DNA from: Chromatocurvus sp046260765
GTDB lineage: Bacteria > Pseudomonadota > Gammaproteobacteria > Pseudomonadales > Halieaceae
Reading direction: 5' to 3'
Length of the DNA: 64,000 nucleotides
NCBI GenBank assembly: GCA_046260765.1
Contig: JBHEOO010000012.1
Span: 1 to 64,000, forward strand
The notes under the pieces are model-generated. The model had not been told where the DNA came from and made no database searches. It saw only the letters and a list, made by a program, of their open reading frames with translations. Shown in pieces: positions 8,730 to 17,572 of the stretch. The position numbers and the translations under genes are program-made. Each line of letters begins with the position of its first letter. Positions within the stretch are counted from its first letter, which is position 1.

Positions 8730-10143
8730 TGCGATCGCCCCAGATGAGTAGCAGCGTGCGTGCGAGAATGCGGACGTCCAGCCCAAGAGACCAGTGCTGG
8801 ATGTAATAAAGATCATGCTCGAGCCGGCCGGCCATTTTATCCAGCGTGTCGGTTTCACCGCGAAAACCGTTCACTTGTGCCCAGCCCGTTATGCCAGGTA
8901 GGACCCTGTGACGCTGCATGTAGTCTTGCAGTCTGTCAGCGTATTGCTGGTTCAAGGCCACGGGGTGGGGTCTTGGGCCCACTAGAGACATGTCGCCGCG
9001 TAGTACATTGATCAGCTGTGGCAGTTCGTCAAGGCTAGTGCGTCTCAGAAAAGCACCCACACGAGTGGTGCGCGGATCATCGAGTCTCGCCTGGCGATGA
9101 TCATCCGGGTGATTGTGATGGACCATGCTACGAAATTTGAGCACGTCAAAAATCCGTCCTCCACTGCCGTGTCGACGCTGGCGAAACAGTAATGGTCCGG
9201 GGGAGTCCAGGCGTATCATCAGCGCGATGAAAAGCATCACTGGTGCAAGGGCAACGATAAGGAAGGCAGACAGAACGCGGTCCATGATTCTTTTCAGCAG
9301 GGCATCAGGCCCATCCAACGGAGTGGCATTCAGTTCGACCGTGTTGATGCCGGCAATCTCGCCCGCGCGTTGTCCCAGGAGCCGCAGGACGCTCAGGTTG
9401 GGCACATAGTGTACCGGCAGACTGGTCAGACGCAGCTGCGTGAGCAAATATTCATCCTCCTGACCGGGGGCCCGGTCAGGCACCAGCCAGAGTTCATCAA
9501 TGTGCTGCGACCCATCGGCGAGTAGCCTGTCGAGGTCGTCAAGTGATCCCAGCAGGGTGGGGGGAGTCTGCACGGGGTATAGTTGAGTCTCACAGGATGC
9601 CGCCAGCTCACCTGGCAGGGCAATGCAGCCTGCGATGCTAATCTCACGGGCTCCTATTTCAAGGCGCGCTGCCACCTCCGCTGAGAGAATGCCACTGCCT
9701 AACAGCAGCACATGCCTGGCCGGCTGTCTATGCAGAAGGGGCAGGCAGGCAAAACGCCACATAATCATCAGCAGCAGGCTCAGCGTCAACCAGCCGGCCA
9801 TCCACATTCTTGAGAAGTCAGCGCTAGTTTTCGTTAGCGTGGCGAGCAACATCAATAAACTGAATACGGCGGCAAGACCCGGGATGGTAGCGGCCACACC
9901 GCGCAGAGGATGCCACCAGTTTGCTGCGCGGTAAGCTCTGCATCCGGGCAGAAGCACGAGCGCCAATAACATGCCCATCACCATGGCCACCAGGTAACCC
10001 GGAGCAATATCCAGACGTGCGAAACGCCAGAACCAGGCAGTGTAGCCGGCCACAAACAGCGCGCCCGCATCCAGTAGCGGCGCGAACCAGAGCACCGTGG
10101 CGCTGCCCGCGACTGGCGCACTGTTTGCCAATGTTCTGCTCAT
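8719..10143 (-). CDS. Undecaprenyl-phosphate sugar phosphotransferase (WcaJ/WbaP-type)
   Basis: Encodes 474 aa. Several N-terminal membrane helices and a CoA-binding-like domain precede a C-terminal bacterial sugar transferase domain (from about residue 285: LLKRIMDRVLSAFLIVALAPVM). FRQRRHG, LKFRSM, then RRTSLDELPQLINVLRGDMSLVGPRP and PGITGWAQVNG are the catalytic signatures; the C-terminus LLLIWGDRNAY is typical of WcaJ-like glucose-1-P transferases. It starts repeat-unit assembly by moving a sugar-1-phosphate onto undecaprenyl phosphate at the inner membrane. It overlaps the preceding GT-C-like gene by 4 bp. Confidence 0.92.
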   Translation of the reverse strand: MSRTLANSAPVAGSATVLWFAPLLDAGALFVAGYTAWFWRFARLDIAPGYLVAMVMGMLLALVLLPGCRAYRAANWWHPLRGVAATIPGLAAVFSLLMLLATLTKTSADFSRMWMAGWLTLSLLLMIMWRFACLPLLHRQPARHVLLLGSGILSAEVAARLEIGAREISIAGCIALPGELAASCETQLYPVQTPPTLLGSLDDLDRLLADGSQHIDELWLVPDRAPGQEDEYLLTQLRLTSLPVHYVPNLSVLRLLGQRAGEIAGINTVELNATPLDGPDALLKRIMDRVLSAFLIVALAPVMLFIALMIRLDSPGPLLFRQRRHGSGGRIFDVLKFRSMVHHNHPDDHRQARLDDPRTTRVGAFLRRTSLDELPQLINVLRGDMSLVGPRPHPVALNQQYADRLQDYMQRHRVLPGITGWAQVNGFRGETDTLDKMAGRLEHDLYYIQHWSLGLDVRILARTLLLIWGDRNAY

Positions 10144-11588
10144 GGTTGACGCTGTATCAGGGGAGCCAGTTGTGCAAATGCGAGGTACACAGCCAGTGGC
10201 GCCAGGTATAGGAGAGTGCGATGGAAAGTGACCCCCTGCGTAAGATTTTCAGCGTACTGAGTAAAACCGAATACGAAAAGCAACAGAGAAAAGGCGAGAA
10301 CGAATAGCAGCAGGGCGATGTCGAACATGCGCTGAACACCGCCCAGCAGCACGCCGGCGAGAAGTGAAGCCGGCAGAAGAACGCCGAGCAGGTGCCAATT
10401 GGGCGTTGCGTAAATGGCCCCGGCGAGATGATCAAGCAGGGGCCTGAAACGCAGCCGGAGCTCTGGCAGGGCGCCGGGGAGCTGTATAGTCGGCAAGGCG
10501 TCGAAGCGAGCGACCCAGGCCGGGTCCAGGCCGGCAACTAATCCGATAACCAGTGCAACAAGCCAGCCCATAGTCAATCCGGCTACCCAGTACACAGGAG
10601 GACGCCAGGTCACCAGCAGCATGCCAGTGAGCAGCAGTGTCGCAAGTCCCAGTCCAGGGTTTTTCAACAGGGCGCAGAGGAGCGCCATAGCGGCGATCAA
10701 TGCCGCGTAGCGGGAATCGCCGGTCTGTTGCCAATGCGCCAGCGCCATTGCACCCATCGCAAACGTGACGCCAAGCCATAGGTCGGCGTAGCCGGGCAGT
10801 GCCGTGTGCGTGGCCGGAAGTGGCATGCTAAGCAACACGTAAACCGCCACGGCGCAGGCAAGACGACCCAGCGCTTGAGTGCGCAGATGCCCCCAGAGTG
10901 CCAGAGCGGCGGCCACGGGAAGCAGGAGCCACGGAATATACAGGAGCGTGTGGTCGGTCGTGCCGGCGCCTAGCATATGCCAGAGCAGCAACAGCGGAAT
11001 GCCGGGCGGATAGTTGCTGGCGGCCCTGTTGCCCAGGGTGTATAGCTCTGTGTCCGGTGAGTGTTTCAGCCATACATCCGGTGCTGCGAAGGGCGTCAGG
11101 CTACCGTGCTCAAACCACACGACGGATCGCGGCACCCAGTTCATCCAGGCATCCCATGCGTAAAGTGGCCGCAGCGACAGTTCCTCAGCCACCACGCTGC
11201 CACGCAGCCAGCAAAATGTCAGAAACGGAACCAGCCAGATCAAGTCTCGCCAGTTGAGCCACGATTCCAGTTTTTTTGCCGTGTGAGACGAATGATCTGG
11301 CGCCGTCGGACACCAGTGCATCCGCCGCCAGATGACGACGCCAGTTGCCATGGCGCCGATCAAAGCCAGCGCGCTGACAAGTCCCATCCAAGTCAGCGGC
11401 AGGCTTATCCGGTCCAACACAATAATGAGCATCATCACCAGCAGCTGGCCGATGAGATAGCCATAACCCAGAAGCAGCGTGATGGGCGCCGTACGCAGAA
11501 GCAGCTGTGTGACGGCAGTGCCGACCAGCCAGGGCAACAGCACTGCAAGCGCCAGGCCGATGACATTTACACCCTCAAGCAAGGGCAT
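10140..11588 (-). CDS. Polytopic membrane protein, GT-C glycosyltransferase-like
   Basis: Encodes 482 aa with about eleven or twelve hydrophobic helices. A loop near residues 130-200 contains AWDAWMNWVPRSVVWF and NRAASNYPPGIPLLLLW; an acidic/aromatic first loop and a YPPG element are usual in GT-C enzymes that use polyprenyl-phosphate sugars. It could act as a GT-C transferase or as the Wzy-like polymerase otherwise missing from the locus. Start and stop codons overlap neighbours by 1 and 4 bp, so it sits firmly in the operon. Assignment to GT-C is by general pattern only. Confidence 0.55.
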   Translation of the reverse strand: MPLLEGVNVIGLALAVLLPWLVGTAVTQLLLRTAPITLLLGYGYLIGQLLVMMLIIVLDRISLPLTWMGLVSALALIGAMATGVVIWRRMHWCPTAPDHSSHTAKKLESWLNWRDLIWLVPFLTFCWLRGSVVAEELSLRPLYAWDAWMNWVPRSVVWFEHGSLTPFAAPDVWLKHSPDTELYTLGNRAASNYPPGIPLLLLWHMLGAGTTDHTLLYIPWLLLPVAAALALWGHLRTQALGRLACAVAVYVLLSMPLPATHTALPGYADLWLGVTFAMGAMALAHWQQTGDSRYAALIAAMALLCALLKNPGLGLATLLLTGMLLVTWRPPVYWVAGLTMGWLVALVIGLVAGLDPAWVARFDALPTIQLPGALPELRLRFRPLLDHLAGAIYATPNWHLLGVLLPASLLAGVLLGGVQRMFDIALLLFVLAFSLLLFVFGFTQYAENLTQGVTFHRTLLYLAPLAVYLAFAQLAPLIQRQP

Positions 11589-12880
11589 CAGTTCTGCCCG
11601 CCGGTTGTGGCGGGTGAGTCAATGCGCAGCACTTGACCGAACGGATGCGCGTCGAGCAGCGTGGCGCGGTATCGATAGTATTCATCCTGCAGTCGTTCCT
11701 GTTCCGCGCTATATCGGATCCCGGTAGTGGGTGCCAGCAGCAGGACATAGTCTCCCGGGCGCATTTCTTGAGGCGGTAGGAGCTGTTTGCCGAAGTTGTA
11801 GATGTTCAGCGGCAGGAGGTGGAACTGCATCCGCAGACGCTGATAGGCATGGCCTTGATGGGCGTCGTTAATGAGAAACAGGCGCTTGCCGCGCACGGGC
11901 GCCAGGGCATCGCGCACGCGTTCTGCATAGGCCTGTAGACTGGCGTCGTTCTCCCGCCGATGTTTTTCGCTCTGTGTCAGGCCGGCGTAACGTTGCTGCG
12001 TGGCCTGCAGCTGGCGCTCGAGCTGCGCCTGCCATGTGGCATCCAGCGCCAGCCAGGGAATGAGCACTGCCGACAGTCCTGCAACAGCGGCATTGTGGGG
12101 AGATGCACGTCCCAGGTGCCGTAAAATGGCGTAGCACAGAGCAGTGGTGAGAAGTGCCAGGCTTGCCCACAGGGCGGCGGCCGTGGCCGGCTTGAGAAGG
12201 ATGTCGGGCCGACTGCTGCCCTGGCTGTTGAGCGAGGCATATGACCAGGGCTGGAAGCGGCTCCAGTCCCAGTAGAGTCGCTGCATGAGGCTCGATCGAC
12301 CTGTGGGGTGGAGGATAGCCTCATGCAGCTGTAAGGGCAGTGGCCCGGGAGCTCCAAAAACGCCGATTGCCAGCTCCAGGATATTGCCCTCCCAACCGTG
12401 GCCGATAAACAGAGTGTGCCAGCTCATGCCCTCGGTATCGTGCAACAGCTCCCTGAATCGCTGCTGATCCGGCGCCCTGGATGAGCGCCAGAAAAGAAAC
12501 AGTTTCTGCCCGGGCCGCCAGCCCTCCAGGTGAAGCTGTAACTGACTGAATTTTTCGGCCGGTAGGTCAGGCTCTGCCCGAAAGACCGCCTCGCCGATCT
12601 GCACGCCATTTCGCAGGGCAGGCTGCATCTCTGAAATGATGGCGCTATCGCCCGATTGCTCGGACCTTGCCGCGACGACGGGCATAAAATCGCTGCCCGC
12701 CAGGCGGGAAACGTCGTCTCCTGGCTGTCCGCTGATATCTTCCGGCGTCAGGAACGGCAGTATTGTCCACATTAGCAGGGCGGTGAATATCTGGATGATG
12801 ATGATAAGAAACAGCCATATCCATCGGGTGCTGGCCGTGCCGTGGGCCTGGTGCAGTGGAGCAGAGTGCGTGGCTCTCAT
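11588..12880 (-). CDS. Membrane protein of unknown function in polysaccharide operon
   Basis: Encodes 430 aa. One N-terminal membrane helix (about residues 21-45, TRWIWLFLIIIIQIFTALLM) is followed by a roughly 180-residue periplasmic-type domain with a beta-sandwich look (LHLEGWRPGQKLFLFWRSS). Then come two or three helices near residues 235-290, a Gln/Arg-rich helix and a cytoplasmic or periplasmic C-terminal domain. I recognise no family. It overlaps the SGNH-like gene by 4 bp upstream and the GT-C-like gene by 1 bp downstream, so it is co-translated with them; it may be an assembly partner. Confidence 0.5.
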   Translation of the reverse strand: MRATHSAPLHQAHGTASTRWIWLFLIIIIQIFTALLMWTILPFLTPEDISGQPGDDVSRLAGSDFMPVVAARSEQSGDSAIISEMQPALRNGVQIGEAVFRAEPDLPAEKFSQLQLHLEGWRPGQKLFLFWRSSRAPDQQRFRELLHDTEGMSWHTLFIGHGWEGNILELAIGVFGAPGPLPLQLHEAILHPTGRSSLMQRLYWDWSRFQPWSYASLNSQGSSRPDILLKPATAAALWASLALLTTALCYAILRHLGRASPHNAAVAGLSAVLIPWLALDATWQAQLERQLQATQQRYAGLTQSEKHRRENDASLQAYAERVRDALAPVRGKRLFLINDAHQGHAYQRLRMQFHLLPLNIYNFGKQLLPPQEMRPGDYVLLLAPTTGIRYSAEQERLQDEYYRYRATLLDAHPFGQVLRIDSPATTGGQN

Positions 12881-14031
12881 CGGGCAAGTTCACTGATTTC
12901 CCTGATCAACTCGGGCTGATTGTGAATCAGCATCTCGAGCTTATGCTGCTCGCGATCAAGGAATTCTGCGATGTTGTCCCGCGTAAGGTCAGCACCAAAG
13001 TCATGCTTACTTGCGTTCTCCTCCAGCAATCGATCAATTATCATCCGTCCCATCCTGGGCGTGTAGTGACTGGACTCCCAATAAAGCTGCATCTGCTGCT
13101 GAGTATCGCCTGGCTCGGGAAAGGGCTCACTCGTGTACGCTGAAATCGCCGAAAAGTCTGTCAGCGTCACGCGGCAGTCCTGCGTCCGATAAGTATCAAC
13201 CATATCAGCAAGCGCAATCTTCCAGGCAGAGAAAAGACCTCGATTCGCGGTTTCCCGCAACAGAATGAGTTGCCGAATGTGTATAGGGGATATGAACAGC
13301 CTCACGTTGATCTGTGCAAGGCAGACCTTGGCCAACAGAGTGTCCAGAGTTTCCATCTGCATGTCATACACGTCTGAGTTGAATATGGGGGGGCGTTTCG
13401 CCATGCCTCTCTCAACGTTACGTGTCAGCTGCCGATGCCCCACGCCGTTGAGCCGCCTTTGCATGATGCCTGTATTCGCACTGCCATCCAGCTTCATTCT
13501 GTGCATTATAAAGAGTGTGCCTACGGACGCCCTGAATGCGCCTCGAGACCATAACGCGGTCATAAGCGTTCGGGCGGAGTTGGCCTGCACTTCATCAGGC
13601 CTGGGCTTGTGACCGCCCACAGGCGGACGCTCGCCGCGCAGGAACTGCCCCAGATCAAGTCCAATCAACAGATTGCGCGGCGTGCTGCTGGAGAGCAGCC
13701 TGCGTATGTAGTAGTCCAGCTCCCGGAAGCGTGCGCCACTTACGCCGAGTCTCAGCGTTTTTCCCAGTTGTGCCGGTAGTTGCTGATCATCGAGGGCGAA
13801 GCCCTGTCTGACGCGTGATGTACCGGCAATCAGGGTGTCGGGGCGATAGTTATCGATCGATAAATTGAAGGCCAGCCGCTCGTCTGCCCACATCCGATTG
13901 CCTACGAAGGTCCCGTCATGCCAGCCCTTGGTGCGGAAGTAACCCAGTGGGTCAAGCGCAAAGTTGAGCGTCGCGGTAATAAGAAAGACGGTGGCGACAG
14001 ATACGGCAAAAAAGCGCAGGTAGGGGTTCAT
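12877..14031 (-). CDS. SGNH/AlgJ-like membrane-anchored partner of the MBOAT acyltransferase
   Basis: Encodes about 384 aa. An N-terminal membrane anchor (residues 4-24, YLRFFAVSVATVFLITATLN) precedes a periplasmic domain. IAGTSRVRQGF at about 70-80 looks like the nucleophile block of SGNH-type partners (Ser in GTSR), and WESSHYTPRMG near the C-terminus looks like the D/E-x-x-H block. In alginate and other polysaccharide systems an AlgJ/AlgX-like protein works with an MBOAT protein to O-acylate the polymer in the periplasm. The start at 14031 is chosen because it lies 2 bp after the MBOAT stop and starts the signal anchor. Assignment is by motif and position, not close identity. Confidence 0.55.
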   Translation of the reverse strand: MNPYLRFFAVSVATVFLITATLNFALDPLGYFRTKGWHDGTFVGNRMWADERLAFNLSIDNYRPDTLIAGTSRVRQGFALDDQQLPAQLGKTLRLGVSGARFRELDYYIRRLLSSSTPRNLLIGLDLGQFLRGERPPVGGHKPRPDEVQANSARTLMTALWSRGAFRASVGTLFIMHRMKLDGSANTGIMQRRLNGVGHRQLTRNVERGMAKRPPIFNSDVYDMQMETLDTLLAKVCLAQINVRLFISPIHIRQLILLRETANRGLFSAWKIALADMVDTYRTQDCRVTLTDFSAISAYTSEPFPEPGDTQQQMQLYWESSHYTPRMGRMIIDRLLEENASKHDFGADLTRDNIAEFLDREQHKLEMLIHNQPELIREISELAR

Positions 14032-14033
14032 GA

Positions 14034-15551
14034 TCAGAACTGGTAGTAGATGAAGCGACTGCTGCCGCTCATGAAAATCAGTGCGCAGCACAGCATGGCT
14101 GCGAGGACCATTGCCCATGCCCGATTGAGCTTGAAGTGGCTTATTGAAACCAAAGGCAGTAAGTCGGGAGCGGTTTTCTTCGGCCTCGCCGTGCGCTGGT
14201 CCAGAGCTGTCCAGTGATTGGCAAACAGACGATGGGTGCTGGGCATGGCCCAGACGACCAGCATCATCACTGCCAGGTTGAGTATTACCATGTGGTCAAG
14301 CTGTCTGCCGACATCGTGATATAGCGCGGCAATATTACCGCCTAGCACGGTCTGCGCAGCGACGATCATGCGCTCGTACATGCCAAATGCAACCTGCAGA
14401 TCGCCTGATCGAAACAACACACCCAGGAGGATTGTGATCAGAAAAGTCAGCAACATTGAGGGCCACTGGGAAATTGATCCTGAAGCAGACAATCCGAGCT
14501 TCCTCGCCAGAAGGCCGCGATAGTGAACCCCCAGCATCAGCAGGCTCTGCAGTGCACCCCAGACGATAAACGTCGCGCCCAGCCCGTGCCAGAAACCCGA
14601 CAGCAGCGTGGTCAGTGCAAGCGCGCCAACGTGCCCGACCCGGAAGCGCTTTGCCCGGGCAAGAGGATAGAAAACATACTGGCGCATAAAGGCACCAAAG
14701 GAAATGTGCCAGCGGCGCCAGTAATCAAAGCGGTCCACGGCCCTGTAGGGGGCATCGAAATTCAAGGGCAGGTTGATATTGAGCATTCGCGCGAGGCCAA
14801 TCGCCATATCTGCGTAGGCCGAAAAATCGAAGTAAATCTGCAGCGTGAAACCCAGCGCAGCGGTCCAGGCGTCTACCGACGCAATGGCCTGTCCCTCTGC
14901 GACACTGGAATAAACGCCGTCAACGAAGGGCGCAATGCTGTCAGCCAGGACCACCTTCTTGAACAGGCCGACAATAAAAATGCTCAACCCGATGGAAAAA
15001 TTGTCAGCGCTCCAGCGCAGCAGCCGATCGCTGCGTAGCTGGGGAAGAAGCTCTCTGAAGTGAACGATGGGACCCATGACCAGCTGTGGAAAAAACACGA
15101 TAAAAAGAACGTATTCCAGTGGGCTGTATGCCTTGAAGCGACCCTTGTAGGTATCCACCAGAAAGGCGATTTGCTGGAAGGTGATAAACGAGATACCCAG
15201 GGGAATCAGGAGGTGGTGAGTGGTGCTGAATGCCGCACCGTTGTCCGCGAAAACCGCGATAACCAGCTTGAAATAGAACAGCAGCGAAACATTCGCCAGA
15301 ACGGCAATCCACAGGCACAGCTTTCTGTAACGTGGCGCCTGGCGGATGCATGCCGCCGCCGCGTAATTGAACGCCATGGAAGCCAGCAGCAGTCCGAGGT
15401 AAGACACTTCCCAGCTGGCATAAAATACCAGCGAAACAAGGATCAGCCACAGCAGGCCGACCGTTGGCCCGAATACGCGCCCCAGCCCAAAGAAACCCGC
15501 GATCACCAGCGGCAGAAAAACCAGCAGGAAAAAGTAGGAGTTGAATAGCAT
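14034..15551 (-). CDS. MBOAT family O-acyltransferase (AlgI-like)
   Basis: Encodes 505 aa with about ten or more membrane helices. The opening MLFNSYFFLLVFLPLVI is the standard AlgI/DltB-family N-terminus. YADMAIGLARMLNI, YWRRWHISFGAFMRQYVFYP and LSGFWHGLG follow; the invariant catalytic His falls at about residue 322. These proteins carry an acyl group, often acetyl, across the inner membrane for polysaccharide O-acylation. It starts 10 bp after the methyltransferase stop and is followed at 2 bp by the SGNH-like partner. Confidence 0.9.
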   Translation of the reverse strand: MLFNSYFFLLVFLPLVIAGFFGLGRVFGPTVGLLWLILVSLVFYASWEVSYLGLLLASMAFNYAAAACIRQAPRYRKLCLWIAVLANVSLLFYFKLVIAVFADNGAAFSTTHHLLIPLGISFITFQQIAFLVDTYKGRFKAYSPLEYVLFIVFFPQLVMGPIVHFRELLPQLRSDRLLRWSADNFSIGLSIFIVGLFKKVVLADSIAPFVDGVYSSVAEGQAIASVDAWTAALGFTLQIYFDFSAYADMAIGLARMLNINLPLNFDAPYRAVDRFDYWRRWHISFGAFMRQYVFYPLARAKRFRVGHVGALALTTLLSGFWHGLGATFIVWGALQSLLMLGVHYRGLLARKLGLSASGSISQWPSMLLTFLITILLGVLFRSGDLQVAFGMYERMIVAAQTVLGGNIAALYHDVGRQLDHMVILNLAVMMLVVWAMPSTHRLFANHWTALDQRTARPKKTAPDLLPLVSISHFKLNRAWAMVLAAMLCCALIFMSGSSRFIYYQF

Positions 15552-15561
15552 CGCTCAGACG

Positions 15562-16386
15562 CTACGCATGGGGCCGGCGATAAAACAGAAAGCAGGTGTG
15601 ATACGTGGCCTGAATGTCGCTGCTGCCCGGCCTGGTATAGCGGGCTTTATAGTAGTGGGCCATGTCCCTGAGCACGTCCCGTGGAATAGCCTTCCTACCC
15701 GCCTGGGAGTTCACCGCCCCCGCGTCCCTGATGGACTGCAGGAACGTTCTCACATCCGGGAAGTGACTGAGCACCTCCCGCTCTACTACTTCCGCCTGCG
15801 GTAAAATCTGCCGCAGTTCATCGACCGATTTCATGGGAACCACGTGGTCGTGAACGCTGCGGCCGTTCTTGCGATAGGCCTCCCTGAAGGCGTCGGCGAG
15901 CTCGTGAAACGTGCGCTCGCCAAAGGTGCCCAGCGCGAGGAAGCCACCCGGTGCAAGAGCGGAGGCCATGCCTTCAATACCCTTGTCCAGATCAACAAAC
16001 CATTGCACTGTGGCATTGGAGACGATCAGGTCGAACTGTTGGTCGGGTAATTGCAGGTATGCTTCGGCGTCGCCCACCCGGTACTCCGGCCCCGGGACCT
16101 GTTCCCTGGCGTGGCGGATCATCGCCTGCGAGATATCGATAGCGGTGATTTTTGCTTTGGGGAAGCGCGCCTTCAGCTCTCTGGTCAGTCGCCCGGTGCC
16201 GCACCCGATCTCAAGGATGGTCCGGACATTTGCAGCAACTGTCTCGCGTTGGATTTTATCAAGCAGCGATTGTCCCATGTTGCTCTGGACTGGCGTCGCC
16301 GCTTCGTAGCTGTCCGCGCGTGAACCGAAGCGGCTGGCGAGTGCTTCTTTGTCGAGCTCAAGACGTTTGCTGTGGGTTTTTGACAA
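15562..16386 (-). CDS. BioC-like SAM-dependent methyltransferase
   Basis: Encodes 274 aa, a class I methyltransferase. SAM-binding motif I is ILEIGCGTGRLT at about residues 57-68; ITAIDISQAMI and FDLIVSNATVQWF follow. The N-terminal stretch FGSRADSYEAATPVQSNMG resembles BioC, which methylates malonyl-ACP to start pimeloyl synthesis. No other biotin gene is visible; instead it is the first gene of the minus-strand polysaccharide operon, 10 bp before the MBOAT gene. It may be a displaced BioC or a methyltransferase acting on the polysaccharide or its acyl donor. The 418 bp upstream (16387-16804) hold its presumed promoter and the upstream edge of the right repeat copy; I see nothing else there. 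Confidence 0.65.
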   Translation of the reverse strand: MSKTHSKRLELDKEALASRFGSRADSYEAATPVQSNMGQSLLDKIQRETVAANVRTILEIGCGTGRLTRELKARFPKAKITAIDISQAMIRHAREQVPGPEYRVGDAEAYLQLPDQQFDLIVSNATVQWFVDLDKGIEGMASALAPGGFLALGTFGERTFHELADAFREAYRKNGRSVHDHVVPMKSVDELRQILPQAEVVEREVLSHFPDVRTFLQSIRDAGAVNSQAGRKAIPRDVLRDMAHYYKARYTRPGSSDIQATYHTCFLFYRRPHA

Positions 16387-16804
16387 GGGCGGCAGATTGT
16401 CCTTTTGACACTTCCATCGAAGGGTGCATCGCAGGGGATGCTGGTCGCTTCCCGCACAGACACTAGATAGCTATCACGGTATTCGCCTGAGCATCTAGCC
16501 TGAGTTCAACTATACCTTAAGAGCGGTAATCAAAGCATTCACGGAAGGAGCACGGCACGTTGCCTGCCATCATCCTCTGCCCGGCAGGCCAACCTGACGT
16601 GGAGTGAACACAAATGATGTTCCCGCCAGGGCGTATTTTTGGCATCCTTATGACAGACGTCGTGTGAAGACTCACGCGATAAAGCAACCGCTGGAAAGGT
16701 AAAAGGTGTCAGAACGCGAACTAAAGGGCAGGCAAAAGAACCGGTGAGTAAAGGACAATAAACAAACATGCAGGGCGTTTGCCAGATTCCGCAGGAGAGC
16801 TATC

Positions 16805-17377
16805 ATGCCGACATTAACGTTTGATTCGCTCAGGTATGCCCGTCGGCTTCGAGAGTCTGGAATGCCTGAGCCCCAGGCCGACGTGCAGGCGGAGCTCATG
16901 GCGGAATCGTTTGGAGTCATTGCCGAAAAAGTGCTGACCAAGGATCATTTTGAGGCAGTTCTGAAAGCCAGGCTGGATGCGGGCTTCGCGGAACAGCAGG
17001 CGAAATTTGACAAGCGCTTCGCCGATCAGGATGTGAAATTCGATAAGCGCTTCGCGAGCATCGATCATCGCTTTGCCGATCAGGAGGCGAAATTCGATAA
17101 GCGCTTCGCGAGCATCGATCAGCGCTTTGCCGATCAGGAGGCGAAATTCGATAAACGCTTCGCCGATCAGGACGTGAAATTCGATAAGCGCTTTGCGAGC
17201 ATCGATCAGCGCTTTGCAGAGCAGGATATAAAGTCCGATAAGCGTTTTTCAGAGCAGAATACGCGGTTCGAGGGCCGTTTCGTCAAGCTCGAAAAAACCC
17301 TGTTTCTTCATACCTGGATGTTGGGGCTTATTGTTTTGGTTCTGGTCGTGCCGCAGCTGCAGGCGTGGTTGGCGTGA
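16805..17377 (+). CDS. DUF1640-type coiled-coil membrane-anchored protein (right paralogue)
   Basis: Encodes 190 aa, a paralogue of the protein at 52-537. N- and C-terminal parts are nearly identical (FDSLRYARRL at the start; KTLFLHTWMLGLIVLVLVV membrane helix at the end). The middle is an expanded coiled coil built of KFDKRFADQD and ASIDQRFADQEA units, about 29 residues longer than in the left copy. AGGAG lies 7 bp before the ATG. Probably an inner-membrane-anchored coiled-coil protein; function unknown. Confidence 0.8.
   Translation: MPTLTFDSLRYARRLRESGMPEPQADVQAELMAESFGVIAEKVLTKDHFEAVLKARLDAGFAEQQAKFDKRFADQDVKFDKRFASIDHRFADQEAKFDKRFASIDQRFADQEAKFDKRFADQDVKFDKRFASIDQRFAEQDIKSDKRFSEQNTRFEGRFVKLEKTLFLHTWMLGLIVLVLVVPQLQAWLA
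17033..17227 (+). repeat. In-frame 54-bp tandem repeats in the coiled-coil gene
   Basis: Two almost identical 54-bp units start at 17033 and 17087, followed by a 30-bp partial unit at 17141 and a diverged unit of about 57 bp at 17171-17227. They keep the reading frame and lengthen the coiled coil; copy number may vary between strains. Confidence 0.75.
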
Positions 17378-17439
17378 GAATGGCATAGAGCTTTCAACAG
17401 CAAGGTCGGGTGCAATATACCTACAAGGTTTAACGTCCC

Positions 17440-17482
17440 ACCTTTCCATAACCGAAAAGCGTCTCCGCGGAGTTTTTTTTTC
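17440..17482 (+). terminator. Putative terminator after right DUF1640 copy
   Basis: Palindrome CTCCGCGGAG followed by nine T, as in the left copy. Confidence 0.5.
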
Positions 17483-17572
17483 ACAAAGGTAGTTGGGGAT
17501 CATGTCGGCTAGCAGTGATCGGCGGGTGCGCATGGTTAATGCCACTCCCACAATGCTCTCTTGACTCGTGTT

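Larger units (their letters stand above)
16778..17481 (+). repeat. Direct repeat, right copy, around the polysaccharide locus
   Basis: Same orientation as the copy at 25-641: matching ribosome-binding region, DUF1640-type gene and a tail of about 105 bp ending in CTCCGCGGAG plus a T-run. The copy is longer because of extra coiled-coil repeats. The 15.7 kb between copies is the polysaccharide locus. Confidence 0.75.
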
